Program-made: the position numbers and the translations under genes
The notes under the pieces: generated by a model
What the model was told of the DNA's origin: nothing
The model's input: the letters and a program-made list of their open reading frames with translations, nothing else
Database searches by the model: none
Part shown: one piece after another, positions 1 to 11,630 of the stretch
Position numbering within the stretch: the first letter of the stretch is position 1
Layout: each line of letters opens with the position of its first letter
Assembly (NCBI GenBank): GCA_017979445.1
Contig: CM030705.1
Coordinates: forward strand, 17,129,040 to 17,193,039
Length of the DNA: 64,000 bases
Source: Akebia trifoliata
Lineage: Eukaryota; Streptophyta; Magnoliopsida; Ranunculales; Lardizabalaceae
Direction: 5' to 3'

Positions 1-2169
1 ATACGGAGGGGAAGTGGTTCAACACCAAAATTTGAATTTCAAAAATGCCCCTTTTTAATATAATTTGTGAAGTCTTAGTAAAAGATCTAAGAAAATGGTA
101 GTCCCGCCTCCCTAAAATTAGGTTGATTAATTTCTTAAATCATAAAACTATCATTTTTATTATGTAATCATAAAAACAAAAAACACCCTTTAATTAATAT
201 TTTAATTCATAAATGAGCCCTTTAGATCAACAAACTTGGGAACTATAATTATCTAGAGTGATTAATTGTGAATCTAATTTTGAACCAAGCCCACCTCAAA
301 CCCATCATTATCGTATGTATATAAGTAACTATGCAGCATTAATCGTGGTTCAGTAACTGTCAAGTTACTTGGTGAATGTAATTGTAAAATTTGGAAAAAA
401 AATTTTGTCAGCTACCCAATGGTCAAGGCATTAAATATCTTGTGTCTAGCATTATTTGTGTTATTGTCGTGAGCAAACAATTCAAATTGAATACAATATC
501 GATAGAAGTTGTGATATATTCATGGGAACGAAATTAAACCACACATTAAACTCTTGGTCATCATGCCATCTCAACCACGCATTTCTAGTACTTTATTTTA
601 GCAGCCCACGTTTTAACGTCTTGGACATCTTTTCCTCGTGTCCTATCTTTCTAATCACACTATTGCTTGAAAATATAGAGGATATCACAAATATTCATCA
701 AACCTTGGAGTGGCATGTCTAGTTTTCCGTTTAAGGTGATTTTCTATCACCATTGTTGATTGATAATTTAAGAAGAAAAAAATAAATCATTCTTCAAATT
801 ATCCATAGATTAGTTTATAGAATAGTCGTGTCTTTGAGTTACAGCGCAAGACACTGCGTCCGACACCAAGATGACGTGGAAACGTGTATCTCACTGTAGA
901 TTTCGGCCCTTCGAAAACTAAAACTGGATTTCTGTACTATTACTGATTAGTACGAAAATCACAAGCAAAATCATTAGAAAAGCAACACGTGGATCTCTGT
1001 ACTATTATTGATTTGTAAGGTTGATACGATGCACCTGATAGTAGATGAGGTGGCATGAAAGAGTAGTTGGATAAGAATATTTTGATGGTCTGATGAATTT
1101 GTTAGAAGAGAGATTTTCCAAACAGATCAATCTATTCCAATTTTATTACAAAAACTCCTATGCTTTATCAAGTTTATTACTAAACAAACCTTATTTTATA
1201 AATCAAATGAGCATGACTAATTTAGAAGGATTGATAATCTTTCAAAGTGCTATTAGGCCCACATGGATTATTAAATTGACAATCCAACACTAAATCCTTT
1301 TAAATTTTATAAAAAAAAATTTAGATTCAAAATAAAAGTAAAACTATTTTTTTGAGCTTGATTGAAATTATTCAAAATAGGTGACTACCGAACTCCCAAA
1401 TTTAAAAGTAAATTACAACAATGAAAATTAACTTGATTTTGAAAAGGAAAAAACTTCAAACAACTTCTATGATTTGTTCCAATGATTTGCATCATTTAAC
1501 TCAAAATTTTTTTTTTTTTTTTTTTTCTTGATCAACATTTTTTTTACCTAAAAGTAAATGCACTAAATTTTTACGATCAACAACTACTTGGTAACATTCT
1601 TGTGGGAGGATGATTTTGTTTAGTGATGATGAACAATAAGACAACACCACCTAACCATTATGAAAAAATAAGGTTAGGTCAGAAGGCACACACTTTTCAT
1701 TTATAGATCAGATTGGACCATTCGATGAAAGAGAAATGCAGCCCAATGACCCATATTTTATCTCAGCAGACTATTAGATGGGATCGGACTAGGCGATGTA
1801 TATAGAATTGTGAAGGACTCGGTTTGGCATAGCCAAGGAATTACTAATTGAAGAAATGGAGTAGAATTGGCAAGAGAATGAGTATGAGCCTTACATGGAG
1901 GGTTTCCCAAACTCTACATAATCCTAATTGGAATGGGTCAATTAGACTAAATTAGAAAGAGATTAATCCAAGAAACAATTGCAATTATATATGGAATCAT
2001 GTGCGTAAGAATAGAAAGATCCAAGTTCAAGTAAGATTAAAAAAGATACGCAGAAAGATTAAGAAAAACATAATTATCAATGCAAGGGCTTTTTTTCCCA
2101 GCTTATAAATTTTTTTGTTAACTTGATTGTTGGAGGGTCTTAATCTCGGAAACCCTCCCAATTTGAGCC
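1..2169. other. AT-rich intergenic DNA
   Basis: No gene is recognisable here. Short open frames at 456-722 and 1093-1293 have no family resemblance and no coding look. There is a T tract near 1508-1526. This is probably decayed repeat sequence, but no element ends were found. Confidence 0.6.
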
Positions 2170-3320
2170 TTTTTTGCAGGAACATGAGGGAAATCAACCT
2201 AGAAATACAAGTTTGGCGGTGACGTACTTCATTATGCATACATATTTTGATTCCACCATGGGGGTACAGATAATTAGATCATTTGATGAGTTGGACACCG
2301 TGTTTGTAGCACATTACATTCACAACCAAAAGAGTGTAATGGATGTTCAAGTGATATTTAACTTGAAGAAAAAGCAACGAGAGTCTATTAAGAACCATTT
2401 GGTGAAATTTAAGGTACGAACTTTCAAAGGGTAATACCTAGATGAGAAAACCACTATAATATCATTCCAAAACGGAATGCATGCATCACTAGTTAAAAAA
2501 CTCATCGGTGCAGTTTGAAGATCTTTTCGTTTGAGAAAAAAAAAAGTGTATCAAGCTAGAAGAAATTATAAATGCTAACTCAATCAGTTGAGTCCAAACA
2601 ATTAATTCTATTGATGACCAGAAAGGACCCTAAAACAAATAGATAACTAAAAATAGATAATACGAGTCACAACAAAGAAGAAATGGGAAGAAGACTAGAT
2701 TTCACCAAGATGGGTCTGGAGGAAACTAGTTGAAGGATGCCCAGGTCAAAGGATAAGATGGAGGTAGAGATATAGGGATTTTACTCCTCTAACACTTATG
2801 TTGGAGGAGGTTTTGTTAAATATTAATAAAGAGCCCTTTTTTTAGAGGCCTAAGGGTTCCACATAGAAATAAAGAGTCAAAGTCGTATTGCGCATACCAC
2901 AGAATAAGATATCATCCTACTAACGTATACTATTCCCTAAACCATTTCATTTAGGATTGGATTGAGGAGTGAAGGATTGAACAGTTAATTTTAAAAATAT
3001 GCTAAGGAGCTTTTGAAGATAGAAGAGGGTGGCCTAAAACTCTCACCTTTCCACCACCTCCAACTAATATAATCAATGTGACCAGAATGAGTCTAAAATT
3101 GAGCACAAAAAAAAAAAGCAAGAAACGAAGGTTGAGCATGTAGGAAAAGTTTTCAAAGTAACAACTAAACCCAAGCTAGTGGATTCAACAGAGCACTCGG
3201 TAGCCTACCTAAAGACCATTATAATCTTCTCATAAAAGGATCAAAGGATGGTGGAGTTCTTGAGAGGACTTAAAAATAGATGGCCACCAAGAACCCAATT
3301 TTAACTGAAATTGAATCGTG
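2170..3320 (+). pseudogene. decayed Ty3/Gypsy gag fragment
   Basis: The frame from about 2,250 reads like the retrotransposon gag capsid domain: a SFDEL..F..HY..N helix, then a KKKQRESIKNHLVKF segment, and after a stop at 2,432 an ..F..GM..SLVKKLIG segment. Further on (about 2,780-2,830) comes a YTPLNT-like stretch, typical of the end of Tat/Retand-type gag. The reading is broken by many stops and frame changes. No LTRs were found around it, so this is an old remnant rather than a functional gene. The assignment rests on pattern similarity only. Confidence 0.5.
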
Positions 3321-3548
3321 AAAATTAACTTTTTATTTTTTTTATTTTTTTTTAAATTCATAGAATTTCATTTTCTATAACCCTATCACATAGGATCGTA
3401 TTACCACAAGATGATGCAATCATAAAATATCATTTTTTTCCATTGTCGAAGGAGAGATAAATTTTCTCTTTATTATTTGACTTAGGATCCAATACAGTGT
3501 CTATGTGTCAAGTTTTTGTTTGATTTTAAGATACTTTGGGCTCCTAAC

Positions 3549-4017
3549 TAAGGATGTACATTCGAGTAAATCTGAATCGGACTAAATCGAATTTTTGGGT
3601 TTGATTTGGGAATGGCTAAAATTGAGACCAACCCAAAATTCTTGGGTTTGGGTTTGATCTAGGTTCAAATTCTAAAGGTCAAAATCAAACCTAAATTTTT
3701 GAGTATTTTTTAAGGTTTGGTCCGAATTTGGGTAAAATCGAAATTCAAATATTTTTAAACAAAATAGATTCTAGGGAGTCAAACCATGGATATGACAATA
3801 CCACCACGTCTCACCAATTCGTCAATTGCTAATTTATTCTAAAACTAATAAAAATAAACATATTATAATAATTTAGTTTTCGGTCCTTATTTCAGGTATG
3901 ATCCAATTTTGGAGGGGCAAACCTAATTTTCCCGATTTCAATTCGATCTAAACCAGATCGGGTTCGGTCCACTATTTCGACATGGGTAGAGGGTCTTTGG
4001 TAAAACTTACATCCCTA
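3549..4017. mobile_element. non-autonomous hAT-like MITE
   Basis: The left end reads TAAGGATGTACATT. The right end, reverse-complemented, reads TAGGGATGTAAGTTT, so the termini are inverted repeats of the TAGGGATGTA type common in plant hAT elements. The flanking octamers CTCCTAAC (3,541-3,548) and CTCTAAAC (4,018-4,025) match at 6 of 8 positions, as an aged 8-bp target duplication would. The 469-bp interior is made of degenerate AATCGG/GGGTTTGG-like words and codes for nothing. Confidence 0.6.
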
Positions 4018-4223
4018 CTCTAAACTAAGCAGTACCCGCATCCGAATACATTTATTCTCCAATGAAAGTGTGCCATGTAAACACCGTTCCTATGTGCACC
4101 GTATTGGATTGCGATTGTCTTTTTTAGCACATGTCATACGGCTGTGGTGTTGTGAGCAATAAATCACCCACTGTTTTTCAATGTTTAACTGTTAACAGTC
4201 AACACACGTAAGTCTTTGAAGCC

Positions 4224-4231
4224 TATAAATA
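4224..4231 (+). promoter_or_regulatory. TATA box of the ABCG gene
   Basis: A perfect TATAAATA lies 55-62 bases before the ATG at 4,286. A transcript start about 30 bases downstream (near 4,255) would leave a short 5' UTR containing the CT-rich run at 4,264-4,278. This placement also argues against the upstream in-frame ATG at 4,235, which would lie before the expected transcript start. Confidence 0.65.
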
Positions 4232-4285
4232 CTAGTGTTTTATAATTCACTCTATAAATTATCATCTCTCTCTCTCTCAAAGAGC

Positions 4286-7200
4286 ATGGATTCCCTTGTA
4301 AACAACTCTGTATCCACCTATGGTTCAAGCCCACTAATCTCACAACGCCATGATCACTTACCAAGTGTAAGAAGTGAAGATTTAGAGATGGGTAGGTTTC
4401 CCTCTGAAGAAATGACTGTTACAAGGGATTCAAGAGAAATGGGTGATGGCATTGCCTTGACATGGGAGGATCTTTGGGTCACAGCCTCCAATGGTAAAGG
4501 CAAGCCAAGCCGCTCCATTCTTCAAGGTCTTACTGGATATGCCCAACCTGGTGAGGTCCTGGCTCTCATGGGTCCTTCTGGTTCTGGCAAATCCACTCTT
4601 CTTAATGCATTGGCAGGTAATTACACAACTAATCCACTATTTGATTTATTTTATATACACTCACTGTTATGTGTTTATTTTACTTATTTTAAAGTCCTTT
4701 GGACTCCAAATCAAATGATCATGATGGGGATTTTAACAAGACTATGATGTTCAATTCGTGGACCTGTAGGAAGTTGGGATCCGTTTGATTTCTCATGAAA
4801 AATGACTCAAGGAAAAAAGGGATGACTACCAAAATTTAAAATTGAAATTCAAGGATGGAAATGAATTTTTTTTTTTTTTTTTCAAAGTACTTATAATTTC
4901 TTCCTCTGCAACCCTGTGGCACTGGATCATGTTTTTGGATGTTACAAGGTGATGCGATATTAAAATTTTAGTTTTTTCATTGTAGGTAGGAGAGAGAAAT
5001 TTATTCCTTTTTTTCTATTGTTTTTCGCCACATGTCAACGTATGGGAGATGCTGTGAGAAAGATTATGTGCGCAAAAAGGGAAATTTTTTGACTGCATCA
5101 CCTTGTAGCATTTAAAAGCATGATGGGATGCCATGGGAATGCAGAGGTCGAAACTCTTCGAACTTAAAAAAAAAAATTCAAAAAAGGAATAATTTTTCAT
5201 CCTTTTTCAAAACTTTGGATCAAGTTTGAAATTATTTTAATTTTTAATTTTTGAATATAAGTTTTTTCATGAAATCTACAAAATTCTGGTGTTAGATTGC
5301 CAATATGATAATCATGTGGGCCCAATTACCCTTTTTAAGATTGTTAATCCTAAAATAAAATTACTGGCAGAGGACTGTGGATAGGGAGAGAAATTTTCTC
5401 TCTAATGATTTTGTCTTGTTTTTTCTTCACATGTCTAACGACTACGGTGTGTGAAAAAAAAAAAAAATCACGTGAATTAAAATAAAATAGACAAACTCCA
5501 TCTCCAAACTCTTCCCACGTGATTGTGTATGGTACCATAGATTTTATTTCCTCAGAACAAATAATTGCATGTATAAGGTGGGGAGAGTTTGAGTGGAGTA
5601 AAATAAATAGAAACTCAGTCTCTAGATTTTATAGCAAAGATTAGGTTTAAAAAATAAATATTAATAATAACAAAGGGTAAGAGTCGTGCTGGAGTAACAT
5701 TGAAATTGACATCGTTTGGGACATTCATATACTCAAAGCCATAAATGCTTCTCACTCATATCTAGATGAAAAGTATATATGATTTTTTAGACACATCAAC
5801 ATCAGCAATATACCAAACGAACTCAATTTCAATGTTACTTGAGCATTTTCCAAAGAGTAGTGCTGGGGTGACACATGATTTATTGTGATTCTCACAATTC
5901 TGACGGGGACATGCATATATAATTATGTGCACATCCCACGTCATATACTTGTGAGAATTGTAGTAAATACTTTGTATCATTTCAGCATTTTCCTTTTTCA
6001 AAAGGTAATTTTGCTTCCTGAGCCATGTGGGACTCTCTCAACCATGAAAACAAGCTATAAAGAATAGGGTGATTTTGCTTTCTTAGCCATGTGGGACTCT
6101 CTCAGCCATGAAAACAAGCTATAAAGAATCCCCTCCCATTTAATTAGGAAGACCTAAACCTAGTACATGTACGGGTCTCATGGAAGATTTCTACTCACAC
6201 ACTGAACATGGGATGAAGTTGTAATGTGGTGTTTTAATAATCGGATTTCTACTCAGATACTAAAATGTTGTAGTACGGGGCCATATTTGGTCTTCTTGAT
6301 TTTACCGTCCAATCACTTTACTCCACCTTCTCTCATTCTAACTGTGAAGGTATGTTTGGATTTACTGGCAGGGAGATTGGGTTCAAATATGATGCAGACA
6401 GGAGAGATCCTAATCAATGGTCGAAATGAAAGGCTCGCTTTTGGGACTTCGGTGAGTTAATAAAAAGAAGATGAGTTATTTAATTATGTGGTGCACAGAG
6501 GGGTGCAACTTGATCCGGTTCAAACCGAGAACCGAATCAAACCGATAGTTTTGGGTGACTTGATTTGATTTGGAACAAGTTGCGGTTCGATTCTAGGTTA
6601 CGATCAATTTGATTCGATTCCCAAATCAAGCTTGTATAGAACCGAACCAAATCGAGGACCAAACTCCTATGCAATAAATAAATATGTGTATATAATAATT
6701 ATTAAAAATTATTTGAAGAGTCAGTACATAGATTAGTAATCTTTTATAAAATTTTATGTTTATTTTTTTATTAAAAAATATTACTTATAATTTATAAAAT
6801 ATTTGCAATCTGTGGAATCGAACTGAACCAAATCGACTTTAATTTGGTTTGGGTTGGTTTGGTTCCAGTAGAATTTGGTTTGGTTCTGGTTCTTATTTAG
6901 TAGAACCAACCTATGTCGGTTCGGTTTCAATTTGACCTCAAACCAAATCGAACCGAACCAAGTTGCACCCCTAGTGCACAGTGTGCCAGGCATCTCCCAT
7001 CATATCATATAGCACCATCAATTCTTAACATATAAAATTGACAAAAATACCCTAGCCCCAGATGAAGTTTGAGATTCTATATCAAATGATGGCTTGTTAG
7101 GATAAATTCCCTCGAGGAAATGGATCTCTAGAAAAGTTATACTGATTCCTTAAAAATAGTACTAATATCTAAAAGTTGGTGTTTTTCCATAAATTTCTGC

Positions 7201-10038
7201 CCTATGTTTTTATGGCTTTGTTCGAGGTCAGAAAAAACCTAAAATAACATGCATCTAATGTTGCTAGGTGGTCTTTTCCTTGTTGATTGTCATAGTAAAT
7301 TTAATTAATTACGTCTTATTTGATTGCAAGGAAAATTAGCATTTTCTTTTCAAATTGTTTTTTGTGCAAATGATTATTGAGTAACAATAATAAGCGAGTC
7401 TGAGCTTAAGAATTCTTTTAAGAGTGGCAATAGTCACTAGTTACTATCACCAACAAAGCCAGCTTAGACGCTTACAGGATGAATAGTATCAATTCACTAT
7501 AAGGGACTAATAATTTAGAAGCCTCATAATAATCCAAAGAATTCTTACCTCTTTTTTTTTTTTTCTTGTCTTTTTTTCATTAATTTAGGCTTATGTGACT
7601 CAAGAAGATACTCTTATGACGACGCTAACAGTTAGAGAAGCAGTCTTCTACTCAGCTCAGCTCCAATTGCCGGACTCCATGTCCAAGTCCATGAAGATGG
7701 AGAGAGCAGAGACAACAATAAGAGAGATGGGGTTGCAAAATGCCATGAACACAAGAATAGGGGGACAAGGCACCAATGGCCTAAGCGGTGGGCAAAAGAG
7801 GAGAGTAACCATTTGCATAGAGATCTTAACGCGCCCGAAGCTTCTTTTTCTAGATGAGCCCACAAGTGGGCTCGATAGTGCAGCTTCATACCATGTCATG
7901 AACCGAATTGTAGGGCTTGCTCGACAAGATGGAAGGACTCTCATCATATCCATCCACCAACCTTGCAGTGAAGTATTTGAACTTTTCGACAACCTTTGTC
8001 TCCTCTCCTCTGGAAGAACAATTTACTTCGGTCTTGCTTCTGCAGCGAATGAGGTAATTGGATTCAAGAGCTTATAATGCTACACCTACCTTCTTTTATA
8101 AGAAGCCAAATTATGAAATAAATGTCTCAGGTTAATGTTCAATTGAAGACATGGATTTTTTAGTACTAATTATTCAATTAATGTAGTTTTTCGCATCCAA
8201 CGGTTTTCGATGTCCGACAATGACGAACCCTTCGGATCACTACCTTAGAACAATCAACAAAGACTTTGATACTGTAAGAAGTTTCGTGATCCTGAATCCC
8301 TAAAGAGTGTCATTATTTGTTCTAAAAAGATATATCTTGTAAACTTACCAAGCTTCTTAATTCTTATCATTAGGACATCGAACAAGGTTACAGTAGTTCG
8401 ATCACAACTGCTAAAGAAGCCATCACAATTCTTGTGAACTCATATAAGTCATCTGAAACTTGCAAACAAGTTGGAAGACGTGTCGCCGAGTTATGTACAA
8501 GGGTATGTGACTAATGATCTTTCTTTTATGTTATACTTGCACGACCTGATTAAGCCAATGACCACAAGATTGAGGATAATCTGTATGGTCTAATTCTCAA
8601 CAAAGATTGCTAAAATGTTCTGTTGTTTTGCAGGAAGTAGCATTGGAGAAAGCGGGAAGCCAAGCTAGCTTCATTACTCAATCCTTCGTTCTTACAAAAA
8701 GATCATTTGTGAACATGCATCGTGATCTAGGCTACTACTGGATGCGTTTATTGACTTACAGTGCACTATGTGTATGTCTGGGAACCATCTTTTACAACAT
8801 TGGCCACAGCTATGGCTCAATTCAGGTAAGATGGTAAAGATGAAGCTTGTGCTAAACAACCTTCATTACTCAATCCAGCCATAATTTTTTTTGCTCTCTG
8901 AGCACGAAACCCTAGATCAAACAACAACGACATCAGCCCCATAGAGCATGCTATGAACCTATAATAACCTAGCCACCAACCCCTCCCTCCTTCGCGCATT
9001 AGAACAATCTTAGTGCTTTGATCCCTGATAACATTACACCCTTAAAGTCTTCGGCCTCGATGAAATTACGCTATAGATAAGTAGCATCCCAAGATGAGAT
9101 GAGATAGATTTACTCTCTTTAAGAAAGAATTAAAGATGGCTCTTCTAAGAACAATGACTTCTTCATTTTCAGGCTAGAGGTTCAATGCTCATGTTCGTAG
9201 GTTCATTCATGACATTTATGGCAATTGGTGGATTCCCCTCTTTTGTGGAAGACATGAAGGTGCCTGTTCCCTTAATCTATCTCAAACTTCATTTCTGTCT
9301 CTAACAATTGAATGATAGTTGCATGAAATTAATATTTTTAATTTCCTTTTAATTTCCTTCTTATAAATTCAGATTTTTGAACGAGAAAGACTAAATGGGC
9401 ACTATGGAGTTGCTGCATATGTTGTTGGCAACACACTTTCATCGATTCCCTTCTTGCTTATAGTCACTCTAATTCCAGGAGCCATAGCTTATTATCTTGC
9501 TGGCCTTCAAAAAGGAATTGAACATTTTTCCTACTTTGCATTGCTACTTTTCATCTGTATGATGTTGGTTGAGAGCTTAATGATGGTCGTTGCAAGTTTC
9601 GTGCCAAATTTCCTCATGGGTATTATTATTGGAGCTGGAATCCAAGGATTGATGATACTGACAGGTGGCTTTTTTCGACTACCAAATGATATTACCAAGC
9701 CTTTGTGGCGATATCCCATGTATTATATCTCCTTCCATAAGTATGCTTATGAAGGATTCTTCAAGAACGAATTCGAAGGCCTAACTTTTCCTAGAAATCA
9801 AGCACAAGGTTCACACACCATCGATGGTGAAGAAATTTTGAAAGAGGTGTGGGAAATGACTGGTTACTCTAAATGGGTTGATGTGTTTGTTTTGTTAGGG
9901 ATGGTGATCCTGTATCGATTAATGTTTTTTGGCATTATAAAGACGGTTGAAAAGGTTAAGCCCATTATCAGAGGTCTTCAATCTGTCCCACCCAAGCAAA
10001 AGGCCCAAATTGTGGCGAATCCCAACTCTACACCATAA
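4286..10038 (+). CDS. half-size ABC transporter, subfamily G (WBC), 8 exons
   Basis: Exons, all with GT-AG introns: 4286-4616, 6372-6451, 7589-8053, 8187-8273, 8374-8502, 8634-8825, 9173-9259, 9373-10038. Joined they give 678 codons without a stop, the usual size of a plant WBC half transporter. The ATP-binding domain comes first: Walker [10 protein letters not shown] at about residues 96-104, signature LSGGQ at 202-206, Walker B LLFLDEP with D226/E227, and H-loop His near 260. A membrane domain with several hydrophobic helices follows from exon 6 on, with family motifs such as [24 protein letters not shown] and GFFRLPNDI. The pattern is closest to the Arabidopsis ABCG11/12/15 group, plasma-membrane exporters of cuticular lipids and related substrates that work as dimers. 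The exact substrate is not readable. Intron 1 has phase 1, the other introns phase 0. The start at 4,286 was chosen over 4,235 because of the TATA position. The gene looks intact and is the only clear host gene here. Confidence 0.93.
4810..5215. repeat. possible MITE in ABCG intron 1
   Basis: The ends are imperfectly inverted (CAAGGATGGAAATGAATTTT on the left; a GGATGAAAAATTATTCC-like arm on the reverse strand of the right end). An inner pair, TTACAAGGTGATGC and its near-complement at about 5,092-5,107, is also inverted. Related wording (GAGAGAAATTT... followed by CACATGTC) recurs near 3,450-3,510 and 5,375-5,430, which suggests a dispersed family. No clear target duplication was found. Confidence 0.35.
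5691..5840. repeat. inverted-repeat element (MITE-like) in ABCG intron 1
   Basis: AGTAACATTGAAATTGA at 5,693-5,709, followed by TCGTTTGG, is mirrored by its complement at 5,813-5,840. This makes arms of about 27 bases around a 90-base spacer. A second inverted pair (CAATTCTCACAA-type) lies just to the right at about 5,886-5,965. Both look like small palindromic intron insertions. Confidence 0.5.
6004..6129 (+). repeat. 63-bp tandem duplication in ABCG intron 1
   Basis: Two adjacent 63-base units (6,004-6,066 and 6,067-6,129) share blocks such as AGCCATGTGGGACTCTCTCA and CCATGAAAACAAGCTATAAA with a handful of mismatches. This is a local duplication without coding meaning. Confidence 0.85.
6499..6973. 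mobile_element. non-autonomous hAT-like MITE in ABCG intron 2
   Basis: The left end AGGGGTGCAACTTG is mirrored exactly at the right end (CAAGTTGCACCCCT), and the octamer GTGCACAG flanks both sides (6,491-6,498 and 6,974-6,981). An 8-bp duplication with AGGGGTG-type ends is what hAT transposases make. The roughly 475-bp interior is a run of degenerate AACCGA/TCGGTT words with no coding sequence. The insertion lies in a 1.1-kb intron, away from the splice sites. Confidence 0.8.
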
Positions 10039-10271
10039 TAGGAAGTAGCTCTCTGATGGTTTCAAAAGAAGGAGTTGTTAGTCCTAAACAATGTGATGGT
10101 AAATGTGGTATCTACGTCGAATTTACTAATATGTAATGCTTAATCACTTCTAAGTCAAATCATATTAAGTACTTCTAATACTAAAGGACATACGATTTTT
10201 TTGTTTTTTTTTTGTAATACTCCTTATCCTTGTGGAGAATATCCTTATACAACCAAAGATTACAACTCTTA

Positions 10272-10552
10272 CACTATGTTTGGATTGAGAGAAGTGGAGA
10301 GAAGAGAAACTCATTAAAAGAAGAGAAGAGAAACTTAATTTATCTCCACTATGTTTGAATTGAGAGGAGAGAATTGGGGATAATTTTAGAATTTTAAAAT
10401 ACCTTAAAAGAGATCTAGAGACAGAATTGGAATTATAAAATATTTAAAAGGCTTTCTCTCCATTTCTCCTCTTATCTCTACTTTGGGAAAGAAAAGAAAC
10501 TCACTTATTTTTCTTTTCTTTTCTCTCCATTTCTTTCGATCCAAACACATCA
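10272..10552. mobile_element. Tourist/PIF-like MITE downstream of ABCG
   Basis: The left arm CACTATGTTTGGATTGAGAG and the right arm (reverse strand TGATGTGTTTGGATCGAAAG) form long imperfect terminal inverted repeats. TTA lies on both sides (10,269-10,271 and 10,553-10,555), the 3-bp target preferred by PIF/Harbinger elements. A second copy of the arm sequence begins near 10,347 inside the element. It is 281 bp and non-coding. Confidence 0.65.
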
Positions 10553-10555
10553 TTA

Positions 10556-10955
10556 AGTTTTTCTCCCAAGTACATAAATCCTTCCTCTAACAACTCTCAT
10601 TATGAGAGGTTTTCTCATAGTCATATCTAACTAATTATGGCCAATACAGTAAGTACAGTGGATTTGTTCAATTGGAGAGTTCGGCTAAGATCTGACCATG
10701 GGATTAGATCATAGGTTTTAGAGTGAAAAACTTTGGGTTTTCTAGAGAGAAAAACTTCCAAACAATAGATGAAGGGGTTATCAAACCATCTTCTCAGACC
10801 TGATTCTTAGAAGAAGATTGAAGAGTCAACCATATCGGTTTGAGTTTAGTTTCTTTCTTTGTGTTATCTTCTAAAACCCTTTCTACTCTTATTTTTTCTG
10901 CCATGACGGCTTCTTCGGGCATTTCCTAGAAAATCTTTTCAAGGGAAGAAAAGGG
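10556..10955. other. intergenic DNA, nothing recognised
   Basis: This AT-rich spacer lies between the MITE and the LINE remnant. The stretch after about 10,860 may already belong to the LINE fragment, but no reading could be followed. Confidence 0.5.
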
Positions 10956-11350
10956 TCGGTGGTAAAGGATTTGGATTTTTTCCGATCACTCACAATGTTA
11001 GGTCCAAGATGGGGAAATGGCCTACTTCCATGGCCTAGAAGAAGTGATTAATCGCATTTGGGAGGTAAAGGGTCATATGGATAGAGAAAGGATTATTCCT
11101 CTTCAAATTTAGTAATGAGGAATATTGTAGTTTGTTGTTTAACTCAGCGATATGGAGTATAGGTATAAGACTTTTGATATTGAGAGATGGACATCTAATG
11201 TAAAATCTGTGTGGGCGATGATGTCTACAATCCCAGTTTGGGTAAAATTACAATATCTTCTGCTCTAATTTTGGGCACCAACATGCCTTAGAAGGATGGT
11301 GAGTGTGATTAGGACCCTTCTCTCTATGGATGAAACCACTACTAAATGAT
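10956..11350 (+). pseudogene. LINE ORF1 (DUF4283-type) remnant
   Basis: Translated pieces follow the DUF4283 nucleic-acid-binding domain found in plant LINE ORF1 proteins: INRIWEVKGHMD, then FLFKFSNEEYCSLLFN (about 11,095-11,142), then STIPVWVKL (11,224-11,256) and a FWAPTCLRRMVSVI..LSMDETTT tail ending near 11,345. At least three frame changes and several stops break it. The usual zinc knuckle and the ORF2 are not present. Confidence 0.65.
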
Positions 11351-11466
11351 CAAGACTGGGGTCTGCGAGAATGTGTGGAAATCAGTATGGAACACTAGTT
11401 TCCACATGAGGTTTTGGTTTTTGAGCGTGAGGATTGCAAAAAAATCATCTACGAATCGACATTGTA

Positions 11467-11630
11467 GTTGTAGACACCCCAATTTGATCAAACAAGCTTG
11501 AAAAACTCGTTCAAATCCAGTATCAAGGGTCAAATCAAGAGAATTTCGATCAATCAAGTGGACCAAAATCAAATCAATCAAGAAAATCAGATTTAATATT
11601 TAAAAAAATTGATTTTCGTTTGACCGTACG
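11467..11630 (+). repeat. beginning of an older LTR, cut by element A
   Basis: The sequence starts TGTAGACACCCCAATTTGAT, a typical plant Gypsy LTR start, and runs only 164 bases before element A begins at 11,631. The rest of this LTR would be expected right of element A, after 62,392. That sequence shows no clear diagnostic end, so the link is an inference. Confidence 0.4.

Noticed and set aside
4235..4285. Upstream in-frame ATG of the ABCG gene
   Set aside because: It lies only a few bases after the TATA box, before the expected transcript start; the ATG at 4,286 gives the usual N-terminus.
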